From: Brachypodium distachyon
Taxonomy: Eukaryota; Streptophyta; Magnoliopsida; Poales; Poaceae
Assembly: GCF_000005505.3 (NCBI RefSeq)
Contig: NC_016131.3
Location: forward strand, 58,079,355 to 58,143,354
Length of the DNA: 64,000 nt
Direction: 5' to 3'
Shown piece after piece: positions 22,601 through 33,633 of the stretch. The notes below the pieces were generated by a model. It was given only the letters and a program-made list of their open reading frames with translations. It had not been told where the DNA came from and made no database searches. How positions within the stretch are numbered: the stretch's first letter is position 1; every line of letters starts with the position of its first letter. The translations under genes and the position numbers were made by a program.

Positions 22601-25600
22601 ATGCCCATAAGACTTGAGAGATTGGAACAGTCATCTGAGTCCTACACCAGCATACATGCATCTGAGCAAGAACAAAAGAAAACGTTCATAATTTCACATT
22701 CCCCTTGAACCTATGCAGCTATGCCCTTAACCACGTTCGTTACATTTCTGATGGCAAAAGAATCATAATAGTTGTAATATAGGAGCATCATAGTCCTTGC
22801 CTTTAGTTGTGTCAGGTTCTCAGTTACCAGCGGCGATGATAGAGTAATGAGGTAAAGTGGTACGGGCATAAGACGTATAATGCCAGAGAACAAGGAACAT
22901 GATTAGACTTGCGGACCAGGAATATTTGAAGACCATCATGCCGGTATACCAGGTAAAGCTAAATCAAAGAATGAATAAAGAGAAGGTGAAGCATTGAAGC
23001 CAATATCCAACACATGACTGAACATCACAGACGATGATTACAAGCACACGCTTCAAATGACTTGTCTCTTATGACGATTGTCTTAAACACCTTCTACCAA
23101 CTCGCAGCTATCTATAGGCTAATAGGCAACTGATACAGGATAAAACTCGGGAATAAAAATATAGACTTGGGATGATAATTCCTCCATCTCTGCTACTATA
23201 TGTTCAAATGGATGGAGAAATGGCAAGATGTAGAGGTGGTGATGAGAAGGGTATTACAAATAACCAAGAAAAATACTAACGGTCACAGCATAGGTAACAT
23301 ATCAGTATATCACAATCTAGTAAACCAAACTTGGTAAGGCCAGAGCGTACCAAACATGGTGGTTTTTGAGATAAAATCTAAAGTAGCAGAAGGATACAGG
23401 AAATCACAAGCAGCTGTGAGAAGCAAACCATGGGTTCACATAACAGTTGACCTAGCATTTAAATAGTGTAAACAAGTAAATGTATAAGCACACACCTATG
23501 CATAATCTTTTGGCCATGCAAAAATGCTAGACCTCTGAGAATATGGCGGGTGAAGTTGCGGACGACTGATTCTGTTATTGCTCCATAATGTTGTTTGACA
23601 TACTTATTGATTGAACCAGGATGAACATATTCCAGGTAAATGTAGAAGCGGTCTTCAATCTGCAACATCCTCCAAGCAATAAGATGCCATTATGAAATAA
23701 AGTATAATTACTTTGCTTAGCTTATAGTGGGGAACTTACAGTGTCACTGCCATAATATTGAACAATGTTTTCATGCTTAAATTGGCTTAGAAACTTTATT
23801 TCCTGAAACATATGAAAATAAGTCAAAAGAGAAACAAGCCAAATTGCATACACTACAGAGGAAGCAAGTACTTAATTGCTGTTACAACGTACAATGAGAA
23901 TAAAATTCAATTCCCAGAAAGATGGTATAACTGGAGTTTTCTAGAGACATGACAAATTACTGATGTAGGTAATAGTCGGAAAAGGCACAATAAAGTCAAG
24001 CAGCTAAAAACTCTGTTATCAGAATATGAAACTCAACAGGCATAATAACAGGGAGGTACTTAAACAGAACTGATAAAACTGATAAAAGAGTACAGATTCC
24101 TCGTTTCTCCAAAAGAACAGTATGTATTTTCTTCAGGCAAGAAAAATTTAATAACCTGCTCTAATTGCTTCAATGACTCTGCAGATTTAGCATCATCAGG
24201 AATTATGTTGACCTCTTTCATCGCACAAAGAGCTCCAGTGTTCCTACAAGAAAATGGCAGTAAACCAACATTCAGAACTCAACATGAAATAATAATCACA
24301 AGGACACAGTCAGTGCACTTTCGTACCGATTAGTAGCTTCATATACGCAGCCAAATGTACCGCTACCTAGAAGTTTTCCTTTTTGCCATTCACAAGCCAC
24401 TGAAGCCATTTCAACTTTTGGAGCACGCTGGTTGCTGAAAGCTGTTTGCATTGGGCTTATAGCACTAGGAGGAAGTGGCAATGGATGGAAACTGACACTC
24501 CCATTGCCTTCAGTACGCAAAATTTGGTTGTCTGGGAATAATTTTGGGTTGTGCATAGGTGATGGAGGGGCACTGGTATTCCTTGGCATAAAAATAGGAC
24601 TTCTCAGTGCACAAGAGTAACGAGATTGCTCTGGAACCCCTGTAGGAGATGAAGCTCCCAGAAAATCCATAGTGCGGATAGATGGAGCTGACCACACTTG
24701 GGGACCTTGAGCAGATGCCACGGCAGATGAGACGTCAGCATTGCTCAGTCTCCGAGGGCTGCATACAGGACTTGAAAATCCACTGCTTGGAGCACTTTTA
24801 GCAGGAATGTTCAACCGGAAGTTTGTGTTTTCAGCCAAACTCTTATCCTGGAACTTATCACGGAACGCCTTTCTGTGGTGACTAGTGGCTGGCCGCTTTG
24901 TACCATTTGGACATAAATCATTAAGCTCAGGAAACTTTTGCACAATCTGACCCGTCACCCTGTAAGAACAAGATTAAGAATCGAAATCACACAAGGAGAA
25001 TGCAGGTTTGGATACAGCTGCACTTGAAGGCCATTAGCAGCCTCTTTGAAAAGTAGAAATTATTCATCTTAATATATTATATGGAAATAGCGCAGATCAG
25101 TAAAAAAAAAGAGAGAGGAAAAGGACCAAGTCGTTCTGATCACCCCATGATTATTGTTCTTCCACCAGGTGTCGTAGTGTATGACTGGGCTAAATCCTTG
25201 ACCGAAAATGCTGAGAACACCAGAAACAGTCCGACCCTAGAGTTTATATTGTATGGCTACTCTAAATGTTCATGAACAAACCAGTTCAGAGAATGTTTGG
25301 AATTCTAAGCTCCTGTCCCTCAATTTCCATAACCTATAATTAACGCGAGCAGCAGCAGCCAAACAATCATAGCAGGATTCAAACTATTAGCTACTTCTAC
25401 ATGCAGATCATTGGAACCCTGGACATCTTCTGTTGCATTCTAAATTGTGCAGAGGTTCATCTACATTACGATGGCATAACGAAAAGAAAAATTGTCCAAT
25501 TCAAGCAAAATGTTGCAGCTTGATACACATGTTATTCCCCTGACAGAGCAACAGGTCACAGATCAAGACGAAATTAAATTTGCGTGGTAAAAGATCACAA

Positions 25601-26203
25601 TTTCCTACGAGCATGTTGTGGTCGGCGACCACATTCAATCAGGACAATGCCACTCAATTCTGAAATCGTGGTACGTTGAAATGGAGAACGATGTATTAAT
25701 CAATTAGCATATATGTAGTACCTGGGTATTTGCAAGGACGGCCTCTCATTGCTGGCTTCTGCCGCCGGCTCGGGCGTGTCCAGCTCGGCAGGGCGCCGCC
25801 TCGGCGACGGCAGCGGCAAGGGGTGCAGCACGGGCGAGGACGCGGACCTCGGCGGCGGGGCCACCCCCCCGACCCCCTCGGCGGCGTTGTCGGACCTGGC
25901 ATCGGACGCGGAGGCGCGGCCCCTGGAGTGCGGCGGCGGCGGCGAGGAGGGGGATGCGACGTCGATGCCGAGGTCGGCGAGCAGCGCGTCGATGTCATCG
26001 ACGTGGCGCAGCTTCCGCTGGCGCGTGAGCTGGCGGCGGCGGAGGACGAAGGGGTCCCCGGCCCCGGCCCCGGCGGAGGCGGCGGAGTCCTCGTCGCGGC
26101 GCCGCGAGGTGGACGCCCGCGCGGGGGAGGCCGGCGCGGAGGAGTGGGCGGTGGTGGGGGAGGGGTGGAAGGCGGACTTGGAGCGCTTCCACCACGACGG
26201 CAT
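19699..26203 (-). CDS. MAPKKK5-like protein kinase (MEKK subfamily)
   Basis: Eleven exons on the minus strand: 26203-25722, 24959-24327, 24243-24156, 23802-23740, 23659-23496, 22513-22438, 21937-21878, 21267-21148, 20376-20167, 20091-20018 and 19918-19699. All junctions keep frame, giving 729 residues. The start [10 protein letters not shown] and the N-terminal motif LTRQRKLRH are typical of the plant MAPKKK3/5 group. The kinase domain spans about 352-612: glycine loop GSGTFG (359-364), lysine K381, HRDIKGAN with catalytic D478, DFG at 496-498, GTPYWMAPE ending at 522. All catalytic residues are present. It should phosphorylate MAPK kinases; the Arabidopsis relative MAPKKK5 acts upstream of MKK4/5 and MPK3/6 in immune signalling. 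The N-terminus is Ser/Pro-rich and probably regulatory. Intron 8 carries a LINE fragment. Confidence 0.93.
20627..20812 (+). mobile_element. 5'-truncated LINE tail in kinase intron 8
   Basis: A ~186-bp insert ends in aatgaaaaagacacgcc, a small GC hairpin (cgccgctcggcg) and an A-tail, a 3' end typical of grass L1-type LINEs. It is flanked by a target-site duplication of up to 20 bp (aaagacttcaagctgtcaaa at 20607-20626 and 20813-20832). It lies in the intron between exons 8 and 9, antisense to the kinase gene. No coding capacity remains. Confidence 0.85.
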
Positions 26204-26489
26204 CTCACGGCGGCGGGTCGCGACGAGGAGGACGAGCGCGCGGGGGTAATGGCATCGGAGATGAGGACGACGACGGCGGCGGCGGCGAACCTCTTCCACC
26301 CAAAAAAAAAATCAACTTTTATTATTGTCGGGGAGGCGGTTCGTTGTTTTGGATGGTTTGGGCGGCGTTTTAGGGAGGGAAAGAAAAGTCGCACGCGGGA
26401 AGAAGAAGAAGAAGCAAGTCATGAAAGAAGTCAACCAAGTCAACAAGGAAGAACTCAGGCGAATGCGGCGAAGAAGAGCTGGAGAGATG

Positions 26490-27120
26490 CATCGGCTATA
26501 GGTGGGCAACGGCCCGGCTCGGGATAAACGAGCCCAGTGAAGCCCGACAATAAAGGGGCCGGGTCGATAACTCGGCATCCAGGCCCTGGCGCAGCACCGG
26601 GCCCGACGGGACCTGAGCAAAGCCCATCCACGCTAAGGCCCAGCTAAAAAAGAAAAAAGGGTTACAATGGGCCAAAAAAGGACAGAATGGGCCAAAATAC
26701 TAAAATATAAAATATAAAATATATACATAATCAGGCCGTGCCGGGCCGGCCCGAGGGCCTGAGGATGACCTGGACTTGAACCAGAGACCTCGCCCGTGAA
26801 GTAAATCATCGCCCCTACGATCCAACCAATTGGGAGAGAATCAATAGACTCCTTTTCGGGAGCGATTCATCCTTCCCGAACGCAGCATACAACTCCCCGT
26901 TGTACTGCGCTCTTCAAGTGTGCTTCTTCCCCCTTCCCCCTCTTACCGTGGCAAGTCCTTGGGAAATAACTCCGATGGGCAGAAAAAGGAAGGCGTTAAG
27001 AGACCCTCCTGACCCAACCCGGCCCGATTAATTTTGTGTCGGGCCGGGCACAAACGGGTCAAACCCGATGGGCTTTCGTGCTTTCCAAAAAGGTCCGGCC
27101 CGATGGCCGTAAGGATTTGT
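26490..27120. repeat. GGCCCG-rich repeat split by plastid DNA
   Basis: Dense gggccggcccg-type words (26500-26600, 26735-26765, 27010-27110) suggest a known grass repeat class rich in 'gcccgacccggcccg'. The two halves are separated by a plastid-derived block at 26768-27010. The left part includes imperfect gggccaaaa repeats at 26665-26700. Its class is not determined. Confidence 0.45.
26768..27010 (-). other. Nuclear plastid DNA (trnI-GAU intron and 3' exon)
   Basis: The minus strand reads from plastid trnI-GAU intron-like sequence (ccatcggagttatttcccaa; gggaaggatgaatcgctccc; ctcccaattggttgga) into the tRNA 3' exon (gggcgaggtctctggttcaa gtccagg). The match is from memory of chloroplast trnI-GAU. 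Only the 3' half of the tRNA is present and the last bases differ from the plastid acceptor stem, so it is not a functional tRNA gene. It is a NUPT that has diverged little. Confidence 0.8.
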
Positions 27121-27131
27121 ATTACTGAGTA

Positions 27132-27229
27132 CTCCTTTCAATTCATATTATTTGTCATAGTATCGAATGAGTATATTTTTTGAGATAATTGCACCAGTGA
27201 CGTGACAAGCGATATGAATACAGAGGGAG
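27132..27229. mobile_element. Stowaway MITE (98 bp)
   Basis: Left terminus CTCCTTTCAATTCATATTAT and the complement of the right terminus (ctccctctgtattcatatcg) form imperfect inverted repeats flanked by TA. It is shorter than the copy near 14.5 kb and has a different interior. Confidence 0.8.
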
Positions 27230-27669
27230 TAGCTCTTTTTAGGTAATTACATCGTTTATGCACAGTGGTCCAAATGAGACCGAATTGGGCACCAGGCAGC
27301 ATTGCAGCAACCTAGAGTTGGTGTGGGGAAAATTTCGCAAAAAGCCCCTCGAAGTGTAACAATTCACGCGTAGATTCCCCAACGACACAGGCAGAACGAT
27401 GTCTTCTGTGCGTGAAATTCATGGGGAGTCATTAGGGCTTGTGCATTTTTAATATACACATAGGCCCGGAGAGTTTCTTCCATTACCAAAATCTTTTCCT
27501 CTTGATCTAATAATACTGTACTAAATAATAATAATCAGGGCCAATGAAATTCATGTTGATATCGACCATGCATGAGAATCAATCGATGCAACTATCAAGA
27601 CGTCGCCATCGAAGATCCATCAGCATCGGCCGGGTGTGGATTCTAGCTAGCTTGCCGTCAGTATCATCA

Positions 27670-28600
27670 GAGACTGCATTCTTTGATTCCATCCTATCAT
27701 TCTCCCAGCACGGTCCTTCCCACCGTACACGTGTCCTCGCTCTAGGCCGTCCAATAAATTCTGCGATGCCGTTGCAGCCTATGCTTCCCTTTGGTTCAGT
27801 TAATCTGCGATGATTCAGCCATTCTCTAGCAGCTCCTAATTAATTTCCCTTTTTTCTTGTCAAGTTTTTATGACGAAAAGGATATGCATGGTTAACAAGC
27901 CGTTTAGGTTCAGCATTTGTCTCTAGTCAAGTTGGTGTCTGCACTCTCAAGATAAGATGCAGCACTCACTGTTAATTTCCTTTACATGCCAAGGATTGGT
28001 TAATTCAGAACACACTGGCCAAATTAAGGTATGTTACATTATGGAAACACAAAAGGGAGAAGAATTTAAGGACAACAGGAATAGGGTTGAGTCCAATCAT
28101 AGTTCAGAATTCAGAAGCCGGTAGTAAATGTGTGTGTAAATGCTTTAGCTCCAATTGCCATGATCATCAACAGAATGTTCTCTTCCCAGTACTGTTTCTG
28201 AATGGCTAGAGCAACTTTGCCTGTCTGCCACCATCAATCACTCTTCTGAATGTATACATCCCTTCATCATCATCATCCATAATGCAATCCACCCATGGTT
28301 TGCTGTTTGCTTGCAATCCTCTTTCTATTGACAGCAACACATATATCATATATATATGAATTGTTTGTCAACTGCAGATGCAATATCCATGGGATGGGTT
28401 CATTTCTCCATGACAGGTTGACATTGCCACCCTCCTTTTCAACTCCAGTTTTACCTAGCTACACCACTACACATATAACTGAGAACAAAAATGCTTTGTG
28501 CAGATCAGGAACAATGGGGGACCAGCTGACCAGAATGAAGGATATAAAGGAAGGAAGGAGAAGGTCAAAGCTAGCAGTACTACCTTAGCTAGTAGGTAAA
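27670..28600. repeat. ~930-bp noncoding direct repeat, copy 1
   Basis: This block is repeated at 32715-33633 in the same orientation with small indels. Shared landmarks are agagactgcat, the G-box-containing ccgtacacgtgtcct, ggccgtccaataaattctgc, gccatgatcatcaacagaat, ctattgacagcaacacatat and atgggggaccagctgacc. It has no shared open frame of useful length. The second copy begins just after the DUF4666 gene relic, so this may be the downstream flank of a lost tandem copy of that gene. Confidence 0.85.
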
Positions 28601-29036
28601 TTTTTACACAATCATTTTTCCATTTACATCTTTGAGTTTTGTCAAAATTAACCCACAATCCACATCCCTTCCATCATTCAAGATTTCTTTAGTTTCATTG
28701 ATATTTCACTTATATTTTCACATAAGATTTAGATATCATTATTTCATTGAGGTTTCATTATGATTTAATTGAGGTTTCAACAAAAAAAACAGATCTTAAT
28801 GAGTCTCGATAACAATTTAATTACAATTTCACAAAATTTAATGAGGTTTCATTCAAAATGATTATATGTACATGATATTTTAGTGAAATCATAATGGTAT
28901 TCAAATTTCATTATCATACTAATTTAATATCTATTTGGGTAACAAATATTATTTTAAAACATTTTTAATTAGCATTAGATGATTTGGGGTGGGGTGGGAA
29001 GCAAGGTGCAAGTGAAGTGGGAAAGGAAGAGGATAA
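28601..29036. other. AT-rich spacer with short repeated words
   Basis: AT-rich DNA with recurring tttcattgaggtttca and related words (28690-28860). No coding frame. Confidence 0.4.
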
Positions 29037-29783
29037 GAGCAAGCGCAGCGTGGTCAAAACTCGGTGCTAGAAAAATATAAAGTCGGGTCTAAATGTTGGA
29101 GAAAGGTGTGCTAAGAAAAATTTCTTAGACTCGACTCAAGTCGAAGCCCCGAGTTGACTTTGTCGGTCCCACAGGACGAGCACCTGCTGCTCCATTCGGC
29201 CTTCGTTGTGGCCGTCAAAGACCTGAGCCGTGGCCATCGAGGTGGGAGGAGGAGGCGGAGGCAGGCGGCGGCAGCGGGCGGGACTGCGGGAGGAGGAGGA
29301 GGAGGCCGAGGCTCTCCCGCCATGGACGGGTGGGTCCTTCCTCCTCCTGCCGTCGCGGGCGCAGCCATCCGCTCCTGGGGAGGTCAATGGCGGGATTTGC
29401 TTGAGCAATGGTTGGGGATTTTGGTTGTGCAGCGGCCGGGAGGAGGAAGCCGGCGAGGGCCGGGAGGAGGAAGACGGCGGGAAGGTTGAAGGAGGAAGGA
29501 GCAGGCGACGGAGGACCAGCTGCTAAAGGATTGGAGAAGGCAACAGAGTACAGGAGGAAGAGGAGGCGAAGGACAAGAGGACTACTCCAGAGGAGCATGC
29601 GGGAAAGACGATGGAAAATATGTGGGGCCAATAGAAACTACCGGTGGGAAAAATGAAAAGTGAATAAAAATAAATAACAATGAATCCCACGAGTACCGAG
29701 AAAAAACATACATTGCAACACTTTTGAAATTTCAGACTCGCGTCTAGCATTTCTCTTAGCCAACTCCCACATTGCGCTTGCTC
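29037..29783. mobile_element. Harbinger-type nonautonomous element with GC-rich cargo
   Basis: The ends gagcaagcgcag and the complement of the right end (gagcaagcgcaatgtggg) are terminal inverted repeats flanked by TAA on both sides (29034-29036, 29784-29786), the 3-bp duplication of PIF/Harbinger elements. The middle (29200-29540) is GC-rich and purine-biased (ggaggagga), unlike the AT-rich arms. It has the look of a captured 5' gene segment. No transposase is visible. It ends 16 bp before the ATG of the OCP3-like gene. Confidence 0.75.
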
Positions 29784-29799
29784 TAAGGTCCATGGAAAC

Positions 29800-31078
29800 A
29801 TGAACCCCGTCGCTTGTCTTCTTCGTCTTCCAGCGAGCGCCGCCACCCCTCCCTCCCCATACCGCTACCGAGCAGCGCTCCGTCTCCCGTCTTCCTCCTC
29901 GTGCGAGCGCCGCCACCGCAGGTATCTTATCTATCTCCCCTTGGGTTGTCTCGCTCCCGTCACCCCACCAACAGATCCCGCCCTTTAGCTCCCCGTTTCT
30001 GTTTCATCTCCTTAATATTCGCCAATTCGTAACTCAGGCAAAAATCAATCTAGGGCGACCTCTGCCCTTGTGATGACGATGATGACGGGCTTGAAGCACT
30101 TTTCAAGCAGTTGGAAGACGATCTAAAGAAGGATGATTTATCTGTCGAGGTTGATGATGATGATGATGAAATATCGGAGGAAGATATGGCCAGATTTGAA
30201 CAAGTATTGGCAGAAGCCATTGGGGATATTGGTGGCACTGAAGAATCTGCGGCAGATTTGGTGTCAGACTCTAAACATGTTGGTAATGGTGAGGAATCAG
30301 ATGCAGAGCTGAAAAACTGGCAACTCCGGAGATTGGCTTGTGCACTGAAAATAGGTCGCCGTAAAACTAGTGTAAGCACATCAATGCCCACTTGGGCTCA
30401 GTTTTAAGTTCCACCTTTTTAATCAGCATGCTTCTGTCACTAGGATGTAGCCTTTGACATGAATATGTAAATAAATATTCTTAAATTCAAACTATTGCAG
30501 ATAAAGAATCTTGCAGGGGAGCTTGGCTTGGACAGGGGTTTGGTCATTGAATTGCTCCGTAATCCACCTCCAAAACTTCTACTTATGTCTGATTCTTTGC
30601 CTGATGAAGCCCCTTCTAAACCTCAAGTCGAAGAAATAGAGCCTTCCCCAGTAGTTGATGAGGTAGATGCCACTGAAACCAAGCCACAGATGGACATTCC
30701 CATTCATGTCATGAGCGCAGAATGGTCTACGCAGAAAAGGCTAAAAAAGGTGCAACTGGAGACACTAGAAAGAATCTACCTCAGATCCAAACGCCCAACT
30801 GTAAGCAATATTTACATGAGTTCAATTTTTTTTTCATTAACTCAAGTATACTCACTGTTTTTTTGCTATTGCTTACATTTTCTGCTAATTCTTAGAAACG
30901 ATCAGTTACGTTGGTGTTGCATTTATCACAGAATACAATGGTCAGCAGCATAGTTCAAGTTACAAGCCTTCCACGCAAGACCATTGTTAATTGGTTTGAG
31001 GATAGAAGAGAGCAAGATGGCGTACCGGACCATCGTGCTGCATACAAGAGACCCCTATCTGAGACCATAGCTAGTTGA
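29800..31078 (+). CDS. OCP3: OCP3-like homeodomain protein, 5' frame unresolved
   Basis: Resembles OVEREXPRESSOR OF CATIONIC PEROXIDASE 3, a plant homeodomain protein linked to defence and drought responses, with reported plastid and nuclear roles. Clear exons: about 30054-30371 (GLEALFKQLEDDLK, an acidic stretch, LKNWQLRRLACALKIGRRKT), 30501-30800 (KNLAGELGLDRG, then KRLKKVQLETLERIY) and 30932-31078 (LPRKTIVNWFEDRREQDGVP), about 254 residues, all in frame. The homeodomain-like region spans the last two exons; NWFEDRR is the recognition-helix region. A likely first exon at 29800-29921 encodes a transit-peptide-like start (MNPVACLLRLPASAA), then GT. Its phase (2) does not join the next exon, where TAG occurs at 30051 in the conserved frame. 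Either the splice model is unusual or the 5' end is damaged. Confidence 0.8.
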
Positions 31079-32240
31079 TAACTTCTTCAGACAAGCTTGT
31101 CTTACAGTGTTCTCTTTGAAGTCTGAACTACCTACAAGTGTAAATTCAAACTATGAAGTACAGCCAGTTTAATTCACAAGCCCGATATGGCGTGTCGTCA
31201 TTTATATTATAATTAGTCTTTGCGGTCAGCCAATGTGACAGGTACAACTCCTAACTGCCACCTTGCCATTTTTATTGGCTTCACTCTGGACCACCGTTTT
31301 GACTATGGATTCCAATGGCAGCTGGTTTACGGTTTGACCGGATCTTGATTTGCCCAACGATCCTATCAACTTTCTCGTTTAGGTGAATTTTCTGGTGTGG
31401 AAACTACCCATTTCTCATAGTCCTAGTCCGGTTAATGTGGAACATGTGACCACTTCTTTTTTTTTTTTGGTTATTTTATCTACTTGATGCAGGATTTCCA
31501 GTATTACGTATTTTGGTGTGGTGCTTTAAGATAAAATTTTCTGTCATTTAATATCACATGTTTTGAAAAGGTTTCCACATCATAGCTGGCACCTTGTGCA
31601 TTAGGAGGTGAATTATATTTGATTATGAGATTTATCACATTTGACCTGAATCTCTGCATCCTTGGTAGGTCGATTGTAGTACTGTATGAGATAGATCAAA
31701 ATCATGCATCTAACGTGTTGCTGTTTTAATGTAAGAGTTTTGGACTGGTGATTAGCTCAGCTGTTTTCACTATCCCCTTGTCCTGGGATCATCACAGCCT
31801 CAGATGACTACGTGTATTTATAGAGCACACCACTTCAGGACTATATTTGTTCCATATTTCAATCCTTACAACTCTGAAGTCTGTTCTGGAGTTTTCACTC
31901 TTTATAGCAGCTATGCTTGTTATCAACAAGTACACAACTACAGACGACATATTATGCTGGGTTGGGCAGACGGAGAAATCAAGTAGTTATCACTCATCAA
32001 AAGATCGTGTGTAAAGAGAAAGAATAGGGAGGTATGATGCTGGAAAGGAAGGATAATCTGGAGTTCATTTTGCCTGATGGAGAAACACTACCAGGGAGAA
32101 AGAAAGATGAGAGGGGCAAAACAGAACACCAACCTTAAGACTCATCTATCACTCCTGGATCAGCTCATCCTTTGCCTCTTGTGCTCTAAATAAGCTTGTT
32201 CCTTTCGCAGAGAGGAGGAGGTGGTTGACAGGTGCAGCAG
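31079..32240. other. Intergenic, OCP3-like 3' UTR to DUF4666 relic
   Basis: Contains the 3' UTR of the OCP3-like gene and the promoter side of the following relic. A possible weak TATA-like tctaaataag lies at 32187. No other feature is supported. Confidence 0.4.
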
Positions 32241-32637
32241 ATGGAAGGGTTGCAGAGATCATCATCGACTTTCAGAAGATCTGGCTCGTCAGGCCTGGTC
32301 TGGGACGAACGGTTCCTGATCGAGGTGAAGGCTAGCTGCCGGCGGCGCCGATGAGCCCCAGCCGGGGGAACTGCGGTGTTCCCGGAGCGCCGGTGGCGTC
32401 GGCGAAGACAAGAAGCAGCAGAAGAAGAAGAAACAAAGGCCAGAAGGAGGAGGAGCGCGATCAGCTGGCCGGTGTTCCGGACCAAGGACGTGGCCCCGGA
32501 CGTCGACCCACCGTCGCCGAGGCTGCATCCTCTGCGCCATCTTCGGGGGCTCCGGCTCGGCTGCGACGAGGCCGGGCCAAGCCAAAGAAGAAGCAACGGT
32601 GATCCGATCCTTTCTCAGTCTTCAGTGTAAAGTTTGA
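32241..32637 (+). pseudogene. DUF4666 / MAPK-substrate (MASS-type) gene relic
   Basis: The start MEGLQRSSSTFRRSGSSGLV then WDERFL is the hallmark N-terminus of plant DUF4666 proteins, small basic proteins of which Arabidopsis At1g80180 is a MAPK substrate. The initial frame stops at TGA 32352-32354. The remaining family landmarks are in different frames: DEPQPGELRCSRSAGG with a lysine run in the +1 frame, FRTKDVAPDVDPPSPR back in the first frame, GCILCAIFGGSGSA in the +1 frame, and a KPKKKQR end in the third (stop 32600-32602). At least three indels are needed to explain this. No intact product is predicted, unless sequence errors in GC-rich DNA are responsible. Confidence 0.65.
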
Positions 32638-32714
32638 GCCATGGATGTGAGCGTGTTTATACCGGAGTGATATATACTGATACGGTGATATATGGGTTTG
32701 TACTCTGCTCTGAC

Positions 32715-33633
32715 AGAGACTGCATCCTTTGATTCCATCCTATCATCTCCCAGCACCACCGTACACGTGTCCTCCTGCTAGGCCGTCCAATAAATTCTGC
32801 GATGCCGTTGCCCGAATTTCCATTTTTCCTTGTCTTGTTTTTCTGACGAAAATGACATGCCGTTTAGGTTCAGCATTTGTCTGTAGTCAAGTAGTTGGTG
32901 TCTGAACTCTGAAGATAAGATGCAGCACTCACTGTTTTCCTTTACATGCCAAAGATTGGTTCAGAACACACTGACCAAAGGATTATTAGATGTATGGAAA
33001 CACATAAGGAGTAGAATTTAAGAACACTAGAGAACAGGGTTTGGGTTGAGTCCAATCATAGTTCAGAATCCAGAAGCTAGTAATTCATTTGGTAATTGGT
33101 ATAGCTAAAAACAGTACGGAGTATATATTAGCTCTCGTATTGCCATGATCATCAACAGAATGTTCTTCTCAGTACTGTTCTGAATGGCTACAGCAACTTT
33201 GCCTGTCTGCCACCTTATATCAGTCCTGAATGTATACACCTCTTCATTATCATCCATAATGCAATCCACCCATGTTTGCTGTTTGCATGACCTTTAACAC
33301 AAGACAAGATTGCACTCTTCCTCTTTTTCCTTCCTCTTTCTATTGACAGCAACACATATATCATAAATATGAATTGTTTGTCAACTGTAGATGCAATATC
33401 CATGGGCTCATTTCTCCATAACAGGTTGACATTGCCCCCCTCCTTTTCAACTCCAAGTAGCTGCAGACTGCAGCTGCTGTTATACCTACACCACTACCTG
33501 CACTACACAGATAGCAGCTGAGAACAAAAAGCTTGTGCAGATCAGGAACAATGGGGGACCAGCTGACCAAAATGAAGGATATAAAGGACGGAAGGAGAAG
33601 CTGAAAGCTAGTAGTACTAGCTAGTAGGTAGTA
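32715..33633. repeat. ~920-bp noncoding direct repeat, copy 2
   Basis: Partner of the block at 27670-28600, same orientation. It begins about 80 bp after the DUF4666 relic. It keeps the G-box word acacgtgtcc (32764) and the shared 3' end (ggaccagctgaccaaaatg, then gctagtagtac). Copy-specific differences include an extra ~50 bp around 33290-33340. Confidence 0.85.

Noticed and set aside
25730..26527. Long + strand frames opposite the kinase first exon
   Set aside because: They are glycine/arginine-rich shadows of the GC-rich exon 1, which itself carries the MAPKKK N-terminal motif in its proper frame.
26757..26840. tRNA-Ile gene
   Set aside because: Only the 3' half and intron sequence of plastid trnI-GAU are present; the anticodon half and a correct acceptor stem are missing.
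27544..27813. 89-codon frame overlapping noncoding repeat copy 1
   Set aside because: The corresponding frame is not preserved in the second repeat copy, so selection on a protein is unlikely.
29111..29631. Proline/arginine-rich frames inside the Harbinger-type element
   Set aside because: Low-complexity translation of the GC-rich cargo in all frames; no domain supports a protein.
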